From Verticillium longisporum (lineage: Eukaryota; Ascomycota; Sordariomycetes; Glomerellales; Plectosphaerellaceae), in assembly GCA_019188255.1 (NCBI GenBank), contig JAETXT010000009.1, positions 434,001-498,000 on the forward strand: a stretch of 64,000 nt of DNA, read 5' to 3'. The position numbers were made by a program, and so were the translations under genes. The notes beneath the pieces are model-generated. The model was not told the origin of the DNA. It saw nothing but the letters and a program-made list of their open reading frames with translations, and did no database searches. This document shows, one piece after another, positions 10,334-21,029 of the stretch; positions within the stretch are counted from its first letter, which is position 1, and the number at the start of each line of letters is the position of its first letter.

Positions 10334-11793
10334 ATTGGTGATGTGATCTTGGTGTTACACGTTTTGGAGTAATACTGTCTAACGCAAAAGGCTGGAGGTC
10401 TCCGGGCTTTTATCACTGGCACCTGGATGAAATGGCATCCTGGAATTACAGTCGATCGGGTTCTGGTCTTGACCACAAGACATGACTGCCCTACCCCGCA
10501 GAATGACTGGTTGACTCATAAATTCGATTGAGAGCCGACGATAGCCCGCCGCTAAACCGTATCGATGATGGAAAGGTCACAATCGGAAGACTTGTGGACC
10601 TCGCAATTCAGGGGTTACATCTTCCATCCCAGACCTAGTCGCGGCTCTTTCTTTGTTACGTGCTGTAGATGAATACATTGGCTATCAGCTATTTCTGCCA
10701 TATACAGCGATGCAATTTTTCATCAGACGACCAATTGCTCCATAGGAACGCTTGCTTTGAGGTATCCTGTGCTCGCTATGTTCGACGCCGCAGCAGCTCC
10801 TCGGCCACACTACAGCTCTGAGTGGTGTGGGGCGTGTGGTTGAACATGATTCATTCAAACTAAGGTAAGGCAGGTACTGTATCGGGGTGGCTCGTTGACC
10901 ATTCATCTTAAGGGCAATCTACCACCGCGACCGACCTATTCCTCATTATCGCGCTTCATAAAGATAAATCTGAGCCTTCATATCCTAAACAGGCGACTAT
11001 AACAACAAGGATGATATGTCGTGATTATTTGAATCCCTAGCACCGTTTATGTTTACTTTAAACTTGAGAACTTACGTCCTGTATTAAGGATCAGGTGCCG
11101 CGTCTCTCTGAAGACAATTTAGGTTAATCGTTAGGAGAGACGGTATGGCTGCGGCAGCATCATTTTCGCCCGGATTGTCAGGTCTCGTCACTTGTAGGTT
11201 CGACTTTGTTGCATTCTTGCAGTGAGTGTGTCGGTCTGTGCATTGTCTGTTTGCAAACAGTCTTGGCTCACGAGTTTCAGCGTTCACCAAATAGAACATA
11301 CAGCACACCCATGTAATTAATTGCACCGCATTGATTGGACCTGGCAACAGCACTTCCTTGCAATACATCAGTATCTCAAGCTTCGAAAGCGATGAGTTTT
11401 GTGTGAAACATTATCCAAGAAGCTAACAAACAACCATAGTGCTCCTGGATAGACATGCGCTTTAGATCATGTCACCCAATCAGGTTCGGAGCAAGGTACT
11501 CAAGCAAAACAGCACACGCCAAGGTAAATGAATCATACACCGATGCTCTGTTTATAACAGAAAGTCGTAATTTTCGATTGTTATGAGTCCTACTCTAGCT
11601 GGAGGAGCAGCAACACAAACATGACCTAATGTAATAACAAACCTTCTATCTACATCCAAAGTCCGGCACTATATATTGTCTTCCAAGATGACTAGTCTGC
11701 TAGGGATACCGAGCTTGAGCAGTACTCTCTCTTGCAAAACTGAGAGTTGTCATTTGCATGTTGGAGCAGCCGCGGACAACGGCATGTAGTGGG
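10334..11793. other. Intergenic, about 1.5 kb, no gene supported
   Basis: Contains the GNAT promoter (next to 10333) and the 3' flank of the secreted cysteine-rich gene. The small open frames in the interval have no protein family features. No repeat was seen. Confidence 0.4.
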
Positions 11794-12528
11794 CTAGGGG
11801 CACTCGGCGGCCGCGCCGGTGCTGCATCCCTCGTTGACCGTGTGACCATTGGTGATAGGCCAGTCAGCGTGTCCAGAGCCGCCCCAGCCGTCGTACTCAA
11901 AAGTAGCCGAGCATAGCTTAGTGATCTTCTTCCTGACAGTTCTGCTCTGACTGTCGGACCAGCCCATGAGCATCTGTGTCCAGTAACTGCCCTTGCTTCT
12001 CGCCGGCACAGTGCACCTGGTAGCGCCGCCGATGGACTTGGACTCAGACCAAGAGTAGCCGAAATTGAGATTGGGCGCGGCATTGATAGCTCTCTTAACC
12101 TCGGGGACCGAGTCCATTCCGAAGCCGATCGAAAACGACGTGCTCTGGGTGCGACCCCAGTTGAACTCCTTGATGCATTCTCCGCTCGATAGTTCACAGT
12201 AGAGGCAGCCCGAGGACTTGATCCACGGTCCCCACCATGTGCCGGACGCGACGACACGGTGCTCGCGGTAGGTATACGTCTGAGCCTGGCAGGTGCCGTG
12301 GGCCTGGCGAGCGACAATGGCTGGTCCCTCGACAAGAGAGAAGGTCGAGCCGCAGGCAAGGGTCGAGTTCTCGGCTTCCCAGTCGTGATTGTCGAGAAGT
12401 TTCTCAATGCACGCGGTATCATCGACGACATCGACTACCGCCATGTCTTTGGCGGCGGCGGAGGCAGCGAGAAGAACGACGAGTGAGCCTAGCCCGCCGA
12501 GCTTCTTGAAGTACGAGAGAGAGACCAT
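11794..12528 (-). CDS. Secreted cysteine-rich protein of unknown function
   Basis: A 244-residue predicted secreted protein that I do not recognise by family name. The N terminus is a clear signal peptide (VSLSYFKKL then LGSLVVLLAASAAA), probably cleaved near residue 27. The mature part has ten cysteines, including a C-x2-C pair in SSGCLYCELSSGEC, which suggests several disulfides. The centre has Ser/Thr-rich alternating segments (TQSTSFSIGFGMDS, NLNFGYSWSESKSIGG) and Trp-rich pieces (GTWWGPWIKS, YWTQMLMGWSDSQS), suggesting a beta-rich fold. The start is placed at 12528 because the signal peptide begins there. The sequence just upstream (12579-12529) has GTATGT...CTCAG ending at the ATG and is a likely leader intron. 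Effector, defence or adhesion roles are possible, but nothing in the sequence selects one. Confidence 0.75.
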   Translation of the reverse strand: MVSLSYFKKLGGLGSLVVLLAASAAAKDMAVVDVVDDTACIEKLLDNHDWEAENSTLACGSTFSLVEGPAIVARQAHGTCQAQTYTYREHRVVASGTWWGPWIKSSGCLYCELSSGECIKEFNWGRTQSTSFSIGFGMDSVPEVKRAINAAPNLNFGYSWSESKSIGGATRCTVPARSKGSYWTQMLMGWSDSQSRTVRKKITKLCSATFEYDGWGGSGHADWPITNGHTVNEGCSTGAAAECP

Positions 12529-12579
12529 CTGAGAGCTTGTCAGGAAGGCAACCCCTTCAGCAGAGAGAAGAGTACATAC
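12529..12579 (-). other. Probable 5' leader intron of the cysteine-rich gene
   Basis: On the minus strand this 51 nt interval begins GTATGTACT and ends AAGCTCTCAG immediately before the ATG at 12528. It fits fungal splice consensus and would remove an out-of-frame leader just before translation starts. Confidence 0.5.
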
Positions 12580-14564
12580 CTTTGCGAATGTGGAATCGAA
12601 TTGAATGGGATGAGAGGCGAGATGTGATTTACAGAATGCGAAACGGTGTCTTTTTATATTTTTCAGAAGCCCTTCCAGAACGTGTTCGAGTCTCACGCCC
12701 ACGGTGGCCCGAGAAAGCTCACGATACCTTCACGCGCTCGTGCCAAGCACTCCTACAATTTGGGCGACTTCGGACATGATGGTATGCTCGATCAGGCAGG
12801 TAGTCGAGTGCGTGATGGGTCCTCAGTTCGTAATGCGGCTCACGATGCAGATGTTGGCATGGGGCTGGGAACTTTTGTAGTTTGGAACTTTTGTCAAGCC
12901 TCGCCGCGCCTAGTTTACATTTTTTTCTGCGTTCATGTCGCACAACAGGGGCTAGACTCAACGATGCAAGTGGTTAGCTGGGGCTGCCATGATTGCGCCT
13001 AACGTGCGATTGGCCTGTGGTATACTGATGTGAGTCTGAGGCGCGAAATCTTCGAAGTCAGCTGTTAGGCTGGCATGAATCGTTAGTGCTTAGTGCGCCC
13101 GCCGTAGGCTGGCCGCCAGTCTCTTGGTGGGATTTTAGGATGGAGGTGCACAACTCACTCAACAACAGAGACACATCAATGAGATTGTTTTTTGTCAGCA
13201 GAAACAATTTCTAACGATTCGTCTTGACTAGAGTTGATTGCTGCTAGAGACGCCCTGACAATACAAGACTCATCCATCATTCTGCGACTCTGCGGCCTCG
13301 GACATCTGGGATAGTCAATATGCTACACACTAGAACTCGAGCATGGCGAGGGTATCATGCAGATTTCCGATATGGTTCAATCATGGAATAACTATGTAGA
13401 CGCCCCCAGTGGAAAGCTTGAAGACCCGATCCTTCAGAATTACCGCTGCGCGCGGTGCGATTAACATTTCACCGCTTGGCGATTCTCATCTAGCAAGCGA
13501 CCTTCCTCTTCGGCACTGCTGTGCCCTTTCCCTGCATATCAGCCTCCCACAACCGCAAGGCACAGCTGAAGAACACAATCACACAGACGCAGGTCAGCGG
13601 CGCATTTGGCTTTTTGTGAACTCGTCTTCGCGGCCGATTGGCAGTTCGCAGGCAGCAACCAATCCTCCACCAACCATAGGCCGTCTCGGCTGAGATGCGA
13701 TAGACACGATCGCGAATCCGGATCAGGCCGAGCGGAAGCCAATCTCAGATAAGCTTTTCTCGCCCCGACCCCACGATAGTGACCAAACGCCCGCTATGTA
13801 TGCCAAAAACAGCCAGGTGGCGTAAAGGAGGGGTGAGAGGGGCCTCAAGGGCGACTTAGCCGTACGGCTGCTTTGACTGCATTGCTTTACTCCTGGTCTG
13901 CTGGGCGGCGGGGATTCAACATCTTCAGCTGACATGTTCAGAAACCCTGGGCCCAGAACGAACCCCCGGTCACCTGGCGGCCGCAAGTTGTGATTCCAGA
14001 GGCTGAATTCGTCTTTCAGCGTCAGATGGCACGTTACTCCCTGGAAGGCTATTCGCAAAACGCTTCTGCCATCGTAGAGTCTCTTGCCTTCCCTCTTCTC
14101 TCTTTCCCCTTCACCTTCCTCCATCTCCCTTTCTGTCTTTTGTTTCACTCGTCCATGAGCAGAGCTGGCCCAATATATCGCAATATTGCCGCTTCCTGCC
14201 TGGTGTCACATGACAGGTTTGACCAGGCTATTAGAGACATCATCCGACCTACAACTCTAATGAAGATAGGGCGATATCAAGCTTCATTTGATTCACCATT
14301 CCTTGACCGCGGGCGGTCGTCAGGAGACCGATCGGGACCTTCTGCTAGGTTGGTGGACGAAAGTTATGCATCATTGATGGCGTCAAACGTCCCTTCCGAA
14401 ATACGCAAAAATATCCATGATAAGTCGAACAAGGCCTGTAGTAGAGTCATGATCGATGGGGAATCAGGGAACCTATTCATTGGAAAGCCTCTTAAGCCTA
14501 AAGAGAAGAACGTAGCATGAGTATTGGTTCTGAAATTCCCGATTTCCTGCAAAGTACTGTTGTT
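12580..14564. other. Intergenic, about 2 kb, no gene supported
   Basis: Open frames here (for example near 13409-13693 and 13990-14520 on +, and 13723-14148 on -) are short, lack recognisable domains and show low-complexity composition. The 5' end would contain the promoter of the secreted cysteine-rich gene. Confidence 0.4.
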
Positions 14565-16674
14565 TCAACCTCCGTCCTGTCTTCGGAACTTCAGTATCCC
14601 GTCCCCGTCCGCCTCCAGTTTTGCCGTCATGGTCTTTGCTAGTCTATCTAGAGGTTCTGTAGTCTCTAGAGTTGGCGGGCACACCTTATCCCACCCATCC
14701 AGACTATGCACCAGCAGGGCGAAGCTCGAGTCCTTGACGAGACTGTCATTTCGTGTGAGAACCATGGTGAACACGAGGAGGACTGTGACGCATAGTATCT
14801 CGAACGAGATAACCGCCATCCAGGCCCAACGTACGTTGAAGAAAACTTCCTCTGTAAATTGTTCTCCTTCCAACATTTGCGCGTCAATGTTATCGCCAAG
14901 CTCTTTGGTTCGTATGAGATCCCTCAACGTCATGGCAACATTCGAAATGACGTCCTCAACCCCGTTGTACCATATCCAGGCGCCCAGGGGGCTTTTCAGC
15001 ATGTACCTTTCCGGGGTGAATCCGATTGGATTTTCTGCCGAGGCAGTCGGGGCGGACGTGTTACTATCTGGGATTTCCTTGAGGAAGAAATCAACTGAAT
15101 CCATGACGTACTTTCGAGAACGGGGGTCCATCATCATCTGTGTTCCTGTTGATGGGGCCACCCAGTAAGTGGCGTCGTCTTCTTTGTCGAGATCGAGGCT
15201 GCGAAGCGGTTCTGTGAATGATGCATAGCGAGACGTGTCCACGCCGGGCGATGTTGCATTCATATTCGAGTATGTCTCAGCGCAGAAGTAGAACAGGACA
15301 CGGTGGACCTCAACATCTGGTGGCTTTTCAGAGTTGAAATCAGAGGTAGGCCTGATAGTCAAGATATCTGCGCCCGACACCATTGTCCGGATCGACCTCT
15401 CGTCGGCTAGTCCCTCGAGAATCGTCAAGTTTGCAAAACCACGGAAAGTATTTGTTTGCAGATACTGAAGGTCTTGGAAAGGGCTCGACAGGCCCTCCTC
15501 TTGGCTATTCGCCAAGCCACGGAAGACCCAGTTCACCTTGGACCGATATGGGATGTCGTCTCCTGTTTCCTTACTAGGCACCTGAATACCATAAGTGTCC
15601 TCTGAAATATTGTAGGTACAGTCTACTTCCCATGTGGTGTTGTTTTGAAATGGGTCCTCTGAAGTGAATTCCAACGCCTGCTGCCAACTGGGATCGCTGC
15701 AAGTTCGTGTTGTGTGTTGCGTAACGTTGTCAATGCTGACGCACATGCCCAGAGTAGTGATGTCTGGCCATTTGCACAATTTGGCATTGCAGAAAATTCT
15801 CGGCTGCACTGGAGGTTCGATCATGCCAAGTACTATGGTGGAGAAAAAGTGTGGGCGACTCATCGGCCGCCCTGACTCAAGGTCTTCTGCATCGTCTTGC
15901 ATGGAAGTCAGAGACCTCACTTCCTGACCGGTCCCCGTTCTCCGACTTACTTTGGGTCCAATACGAGACTTTCGATGTATAGTTCGTGGCGTATGCCAGC
16001 AGAGGAACGCGACCATGGTTTATGGTCTCCCGTGTGTGAATCTCCAGGACCTGTTGCACACTCGGACCGATGGCGAGCGAGAGGATGGTCGTGATAGCGA
16101 GCATTGAGATGACCATGTTTGCCAGGCCTAACCTGAAGAGGGCCTGGAGGGAACCCCATGGACCGCGGCTCGCATTGTCAATGAGGTCCAGATGGCTTAG
16201 GCGGTGAGGACGATTTTGGAAGTGCCGCCACTTTAGCTGGCTGAGGCACGATGCGATGGGGACCATGATCGCTGTCCGCGAGGCGGTGGCTATGATGGCA
16301 ATATACGTGTTGGGCTCGATGTTTAGGAACCCATGCCATGACAACCGTGACGATTGGTCGATAGAGCCGAGCATCATGAACAGCAGGCCGCAACCTGTAA
16401 TGCTGACCAGGCAACCGGCTATCTCCCACCACCACCACCAACCTCGGAGCCATGCGTGTTGCTTCAAGCGTTGACCGTTGGACTTGCGTTGGTTCTCGAT
16501 CGTGCTTGACAGCTCCTCGTCGGATGGTAGGAGGAGAGATGTAGTTGCACTGTGCGTGCCAAGACGCGTCGGCGATGCCGACATTCGCCGGGCCAGGGGC
16601 TTTCGGGGCTGGTAACGCATGGCGTATCGAAGGAAAGTATGGGCGTGTTTAGGGTTAGTTGGCCCGTCGGTCAT
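14565..16674 (-). CDS. DUF3176 membrane protein
   Basis: Two exons, 16674-15951 and 15895-14565, separated by a 55 nt intron (donor GTAAGT, branch CTCTGAC), give about 684 residues. It matches the fungal DUF3176 family, multi-pass membrane proteins of unknown function. Signature sequence is in exon 1: IDNASRGPWGSLQALFRLG followed by the helix NMVISMLAITTILSLAIGP. Further helices are seen at WWEIAGCLVSITGCGLLFMM and YIAIIATASRTAIMVPIAS, and near the C terminus at VRWAWMAVISFEILCVTVLL. The region between the third helix and the last one is long, Asn/Ser-rich and contains several N-x-S/T sites, consistent with an extracytoplasmic domain. ATG 16674 is chosen as the first ATG in the frame, and the hydrophilic N terminus fits the family. 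No functional partners are obvious nearby. Confidence 0.85.
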
Positions 16675-17447
16675 CTTGTAGCAGCAAAAAGGTTATGAAT
16701 TATTGTCAAACGATGGCACCAGACACTCGCAAGAGACAGCCTGATGTGCGGATACTTATAAGAACCCGTCTGTCCTCCAGCTCCCTGTACCGACTACAAC
16801 GTCGAGCGGGTGACAAAAAGAATGGCCCAGCCAAAACCCTTTTACCTATCACTGGCTGGTTAGGACGCTGCTTAGGTATCCTCTACCCCTAGAACACCAG
16901 GGTCCTAGGCCTATCCAATGGCTGTAGTGTAAGTTGGTAGGTCGGTGAGGGGCTTCTGTGGGCCATGTTTTCTGTCAACCGCTTTGACGTGTAAGCACAC
17001 TTGTCAGCACCAAGTATGTGGCTGCAGCAAGATGCATCACTGGTAGGTTCGTCAATGGCTCGCAAATAGCGAAGCCTTTGGAAGGCTGAAGCTGGTCTGC
17101 CGCCTATACTGATTGGTTAATATTCCTGCACTTCTGCTCCATGCAAAACTTGATACGCGACCTCCGACTGGGAGGCTGGGAGCGTCCTCATACCCTCCAC
17201 CATTGTCCATCTGCAGCGCGGGTTACACAACCCCACACAACTGCTGTGTCCCTGTGTCAAGGTTGTTCAGCAGCATGGTCACCTGGTCCTTCCGCATGAG
17301 CAGGGGTTGGCGCGGTGCTACCCACGCACATATTGCTTTTCGTCCATGGGAGCCTCGTTTGTCTGCGCATAATTCTTTTTCGATGACATCGCAGCGTCTA
17401 GCAATACCAGTCGCCGACAAAATGATCTTCAACTCGGAGAGTGTGAT
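16675..17447. other. Intergenic, no gene supported
   Basis: Promoter side of the DUF3176 gene, followed by sequence with short open frames and no recognisable features. It leads directly into dispersed-repeat copy B. Confidence 0.4.
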
Positions 17448-17632
17448 GAGGCCCCTGCGGAGCCTTGGAGCAGGGGGCCGGTTAGGGCCTATGGACTACT
17501 AGAACGTGTATACAAGGGTTGCGGAGGGCTCTCCTAGCTGCGGAGGGCTAGAATTGTGATGTATTTTGACCCTATACTTATTCATTTGTTGCGGACCCTA
17601 AGTGCGGAAGACCTTCTCAATCTGCTCAATCC
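17448..17632 (+). repeat. Dispersed repeat, copy B (uninterrupted)
   Basis: Shows the full landmark order of the family: CCCCTGCGGAGCC, GCAGGGGGC, GGTTAGGGC, ACGTGTATACAAGGGTTGCG, GCGGAGGGCTCTCCTAGCTG, GCGGAGGGC, GTTGCGGACC and GTGCGGAAGACC. It has no MITE at the position occupied in copy A. It is diverged by scattered substitutions and carries no coding sequence. Confidence 0.65.
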
Positions 17633-18011
17633 AATGCTCTGACACCTTCTAAACGCCAGCCTTCGCATCAGCTCTGGGATCCGGAAGAGAAGTCAAGCTA
17701 TTGCTCTGTCTCCAATGGCCCTCACGTCTTACCGAGCACATGAAAAGATGGCCTCCACGCCCATGTCAAGACCAGACTTTGAGGATGCTGTGACCTTTCT
17801 CCTCGACTCGGATACAAGTGGTCGTCTTGGCGAATGACTTGTGCGATTTGCGCGCTAGATTAGAAAGGGAATCTAACAGGTGCTCCCTGCTTTCTAACGC
17901 AAGTCACAAGGCCAGCAACACATCAAAACAATTCCTGCAGAGACATTTCATTTTTCACTACATCGGCCGTAACTCGTGACTCGTATCCTAACCATGCACA
18001 GCACTCCCAAA
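17633..18011. other. Intergenic, 3' flank of the phospholipase gene
   Basis: About 380 bases with no gene. It should contain the polyadenylation region of the phospholipase C gene transcribed toward it. Confidence 0.4.
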
Positions 18012-19820
18012 TCAGTCCTTGCCGAAAAATTTGCCCAGCCCATCCTTGCCGTCGACAATCTCCATCTTGACGAGCAGCGCACACTTTGTCTCCTGCCCCT
18101 TGAGGTCGAGCATGCGGATAAAGTTCCACTCGCCCGTGGCGTAGAGCAGGCGCACGGCGGCGACGGCAAAGATGGGGTTCGACGCCCACGAGTCGTCGCT
18201 CTTGATGAGCATGCGCAGAAAGACGAGCGGGTTGTCGTCGTACTCCCACTCGAGCACCTCGTCCCAGACGGGGTCGTTGGCGGGCGGGTTCTTGTCGTCC
18301 TTGTGCAGGAAGCCGAGCTTGTGCTGCCTGTAGCCGGCCGTCTTGCGCTTGGGCGGCTTGCTCGTCAGGTCGTCTGGGTGCACGAGGGTGCAGGTGAGGT
18401 AGGGCTTGATGTCGTCAGGAGCACGGCCGTCGGGGAGCGGCACGTCCGAGGCGCCGGCAACGTGAAGACGCAGCTTCTTCTTGCGGTGCTTGTCGGTGAG
18501 CTGACCGTCGCCGCCGGATCGAATGGCGGGTGGTTTGAGGACATAGCCATCGGTGCCGCTGAAGAGGGCTTCGTTGATCTGCATGGCGGCGCCAAAGGTC
18601 TGCCAGTTGAGGGCGCAGATCTGGGCGCCGACAGCCCAGAAGGGCACGGGCTTGAGGTTGCGCGACGAGATGCGCGTGCCCTTGGGGTAGACGCGCATGA
18701 GATGGCGTGCATTGTGGTTGGCAATGTGGGTGCTCTGCGCCGGCAGGTGGGCACCGAGGCCCGACTCGGACACGTTGATGAGGTGGTGGTGGGGGCCGAC
18801 AAACTGGCCGCCGGGGTCGAACCACGAGTTGTTCGGCGGCTTGACCGACTGGGCGTAGACACCGAGCTCCGATAGCTCGGGAATGATGACGGCGGAGGGG
18901 GCGGCCGTGTGCTTCTTCTCGTGCCAGACCTTGCGGGCGGCCTTTTCGTCTTCGGCCTCGTCGTCGTCATCGCTGCTGCTGCTGCTGCTGTCCGAGTCAT
19001 CCTTCTCGTCGGGGTAGTGGTACTCGACAATGACGGCAATTTTGGAGCCCAGCTCGGCGAGGGTGACGTGTTCGCCGGACCCTTCTTGCTCGCGGTGGCC
19101 CTCTTCGCGGATGGCCTTGCTCAAAAGGCGGTCGCCGAGGACCTCCTTCATAATCTCGACGAGACGGCGCTGACCATGGGCGTCACAGTGATTCTCGAGG
19201 GAGAGGATGATGGGAGCCGCCTGCCATCCGGCCTCGGTGTGTTTCCTGGCCTCCTCTGTTTCTTCATCATGCACATCGCGGATGGCCTCACAGACGGCGC
19301 GGAAGGGAATGTTGGAGGTCAACGTCCAGCCGTGTGTGACCTTTGGCTCGTCCTTGTTGTCGCTGTTGTCCCAAGCGTCGATCTCTACGCAGCGGGATCC
19401 CGCCTTGAGGGCCGTCTCGTACGCCGTCGCACACGAGTTTCCGTAAAGCTGGTGTGCCAGGAGGTACGTGTTGTGGCTCGAGCTGACAAAGTAGTCTGGC
19501 AGCGGGTAGGATCTGTCGGTGACCTCGGCGGGGACCCTGATGTGCGGTCGCACGATGAGGTCGCGCAGAGCTGGCCCGACGACATCTTCGGTTTCGAGGT
19601 TAACATCGCTCGCGGGCAGAATGCCGTGCTCGGCAATGTAGGCCTTGAGGGCGTGGCTGACGCGGAGGTTGTGCTTGAGGGCCGTGTCGCGAGCGCCGTG
19701 GCCTCCGCCGGCGAGGGTGCCGTTGCCGACCTCCTCGCCGTCGTCTTCTGTGTCGTCCTCATGGGTGCGGGCCGCGAAGGGGTTCAGTTTGGCCATGCCC
19801 GAGGTGAGGATCGACGCCAT
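18012..19820 (-). CDS. Phosphoinositide-specific phospholipase C (PI-PLC)
   Basis: Intronless gene for 602 residues with the X-Y-C2 layout of eukaryotic PI-PLC, which hydrolyses phosphatidylinositol 4,5-bisphosphate to diacylglycerol and inositol trisphosphate. The X domain has the first catalytic His in SSHNTYLLAHQLYG (His116), the Ca2+-site region VEIDAWDN and the second catalytic His in VTHGWTLTSNIPF (about His163). An acidic Ser/Asp linker encoded by a short CTG/TCG repeat separates it from the Y domain (KPPNNSWFDPG, LMRVYPKGTRISSRNLKP, NWQTFGAAMQINEALF). A C2 domain (KKKLRLHVAGASDV onward) closes the protein. The first 110 residues show no convincing EF-hands or PH domain, so this is a short fungal form. 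Start 19820 is the first ATG and precedes a typical N terminus. Expected site of action is the inner face of the plasma membrane. Confidence 0.9.
   Translation of the reverse strand: MASILTSGMAKLNPFAARTHEDDTEDDGEEVGNGTLAGGGHGARDTALKHNLRVSHALKAYIAEHGILPASDVNLETEDVVGPALRDLIVRPHIRVPAEVTDRSYPLPDYFVSSSHNTYLLAHQLYGNSCATAYETALKAGSRCVEIDAWDNSDNKDEPKVTHGWTLTSNIPFRAVCEAIRDVHDEETEEARKHTEAGWQAAPIILSLENHCDAHGQRRLVEIMKEVLGDRLLSKAIREEGHREQEGSGEHVTLAELGSKIAVIVEYHYPDEKDDSDSSSSSSDDDDEAEDEKAARKVWHEKKHTAAPSAVIIPELSELGVYAQSVKPPNNSWFDPGGQFVGPHHHLINVSESGLGAHLPAQSTHIANHNARHLMRVYPKGTRISSRNLKPVPFWAVGAQICALNWQTFGAAMQINEALFSGTDGYVLKPPAIRSGGDGQLTDKHRKKKLRLHVAGASDVPLPDGRAPDDIKPYLTCTLVHPDDLTSKPPKRKTAGYRQHKLGFLHKDDKNPPANDPVWDEVLEWEYDDNPLVFLRMLIKSDDSWASNPIFAVAAVRLLYATGEWNFIRMLDLKGQETKCALLVKMEIVDGKDGLGKFFGKD
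18975..18998. repeat. Short CTG-type trinucleotide run inside the PLC gene
   Basis: A run of GCTGCTGCT units encodes the poly-Ser part of the acidic linker between the X and Y domains. The length could vary between strains. Confidence 0.6.
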
Positions 19821-21029
19821 TGTGCGATGAGCAGGGGGGTCTGGCCAGCGATGACAGGGCGACTGCGGGGTTCCACTGTGTGAGGCAGATGGTGGTGGGT
19901 TGGGGGAGAGGGATGTGACAGGCGCAGTGAGGTTTGCGGGACAATGTTGACTGATGAATGCAGTGAAGAAGATGCGGAAATGCAGGTGTTGCAGTAAGGT
20001 TGATGATGATGACGATCAGGCAGGCAACGATCAAGGCGACGAGATGCCGAGCTGGTGCCTCGCAACACGAGGAAGGAGGGGCTACGTCAGGAGCTCTTGC
20101 TCTGGTTGAGCTTCGTCCAATCACGAGCTCATTGCTGGCGTCGGTACGTACTGGCCGCGTGTGTAGGTTTTGGCAGCTGTGGGCAGCTGACGTGTCCTGG
20201 TTCATTGTTTTATACAATAGTTTTCATGAGCAACGTTCGATTATGATATGATATGGAAAGAGGCAGAAGAGACTATACTTCTCATAGGTTCCTAGGACAC
20301 AGTGAATTCAAGTTGGTAAGAGACCTAGAGATGGCAAGTAGCGCAAAGTCGCCTTGCCGAGGTACACAGAGTACCTTAGGTAGGTATGCAAGGACTCGCC
20401 AGGGTCACGATCCCACTACGGCGTATGAGAGCTCACCAATGCCTCACCTTTCGTTCTTCCTTATTAAAATCACAATGGTCGACAGCAAGCTTCTAAGTCT
20501 TTGTGACTCCAGCGGAGCACCAGCCGTGGGAGGGCAAGTGCGATATGTCGATCAACCTCAAGCCGAGTATGTAACCCTCATTACGTATATGAGGTTCGTT
20601 CCAGCTTGTACGAATATCATAGTGAGACTGTGAGATCCAGTTGGTGGTTCTAGTTTCAGGCCGGTGCTTGGCTAGTAAAGGGCAAGACATGTCAATCACT
20701 GAAAGAATCACGGCAGTGTCTTCCGACATGTCTTGTTCAATGAGGTTGATAATGATTGGAGTCGATGGATTTGTTAGACGCGGGCCGACATGAGGCACTC
20801 GGCAAAAACACGTTGCATGTCATCGTGAGTTCGCAGTTACCCAGATTGAGAGCTCATCATTCTGATCCGGTCATCATTACAGTATCAATGTCGAACTCTG
20901 ATTCTTGATTATCCGATACAAGGTAACTAACTACTACATAATAAGTTCCAATCCCTCCTACAGGCATTCATGGCTTTTCATCAACGCGTAGAGCTCAGGC
21001 CACACACGGGGATCGGTTTGGCTGGTCTA
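19821..21029. other. Intergenic between the PLC gene and the giant cysteine-rich gene
   Basis: About 1.2 kb. The first part is the PLC promoter region. The remainder holds short open frames only, none supported, and should include the 3' end of the giant gene transcript. Confidence 0.4.

Noticed and set aside
13723..14148. Minus-strand 141-codon frame with a Lys/Glu/Arg-rich start
   Set aside because: Low-complexity composition, no domain and no splice partners; not supported as a gene.
18909..19883. Plus-strand open frame of 324 codons opposite the phospholipase C gene
   Set aside because: Val/Gly/Asp-rich translation typical of antisense GC-rich coding DNA; the minus strand has full PI-PLC motifs.
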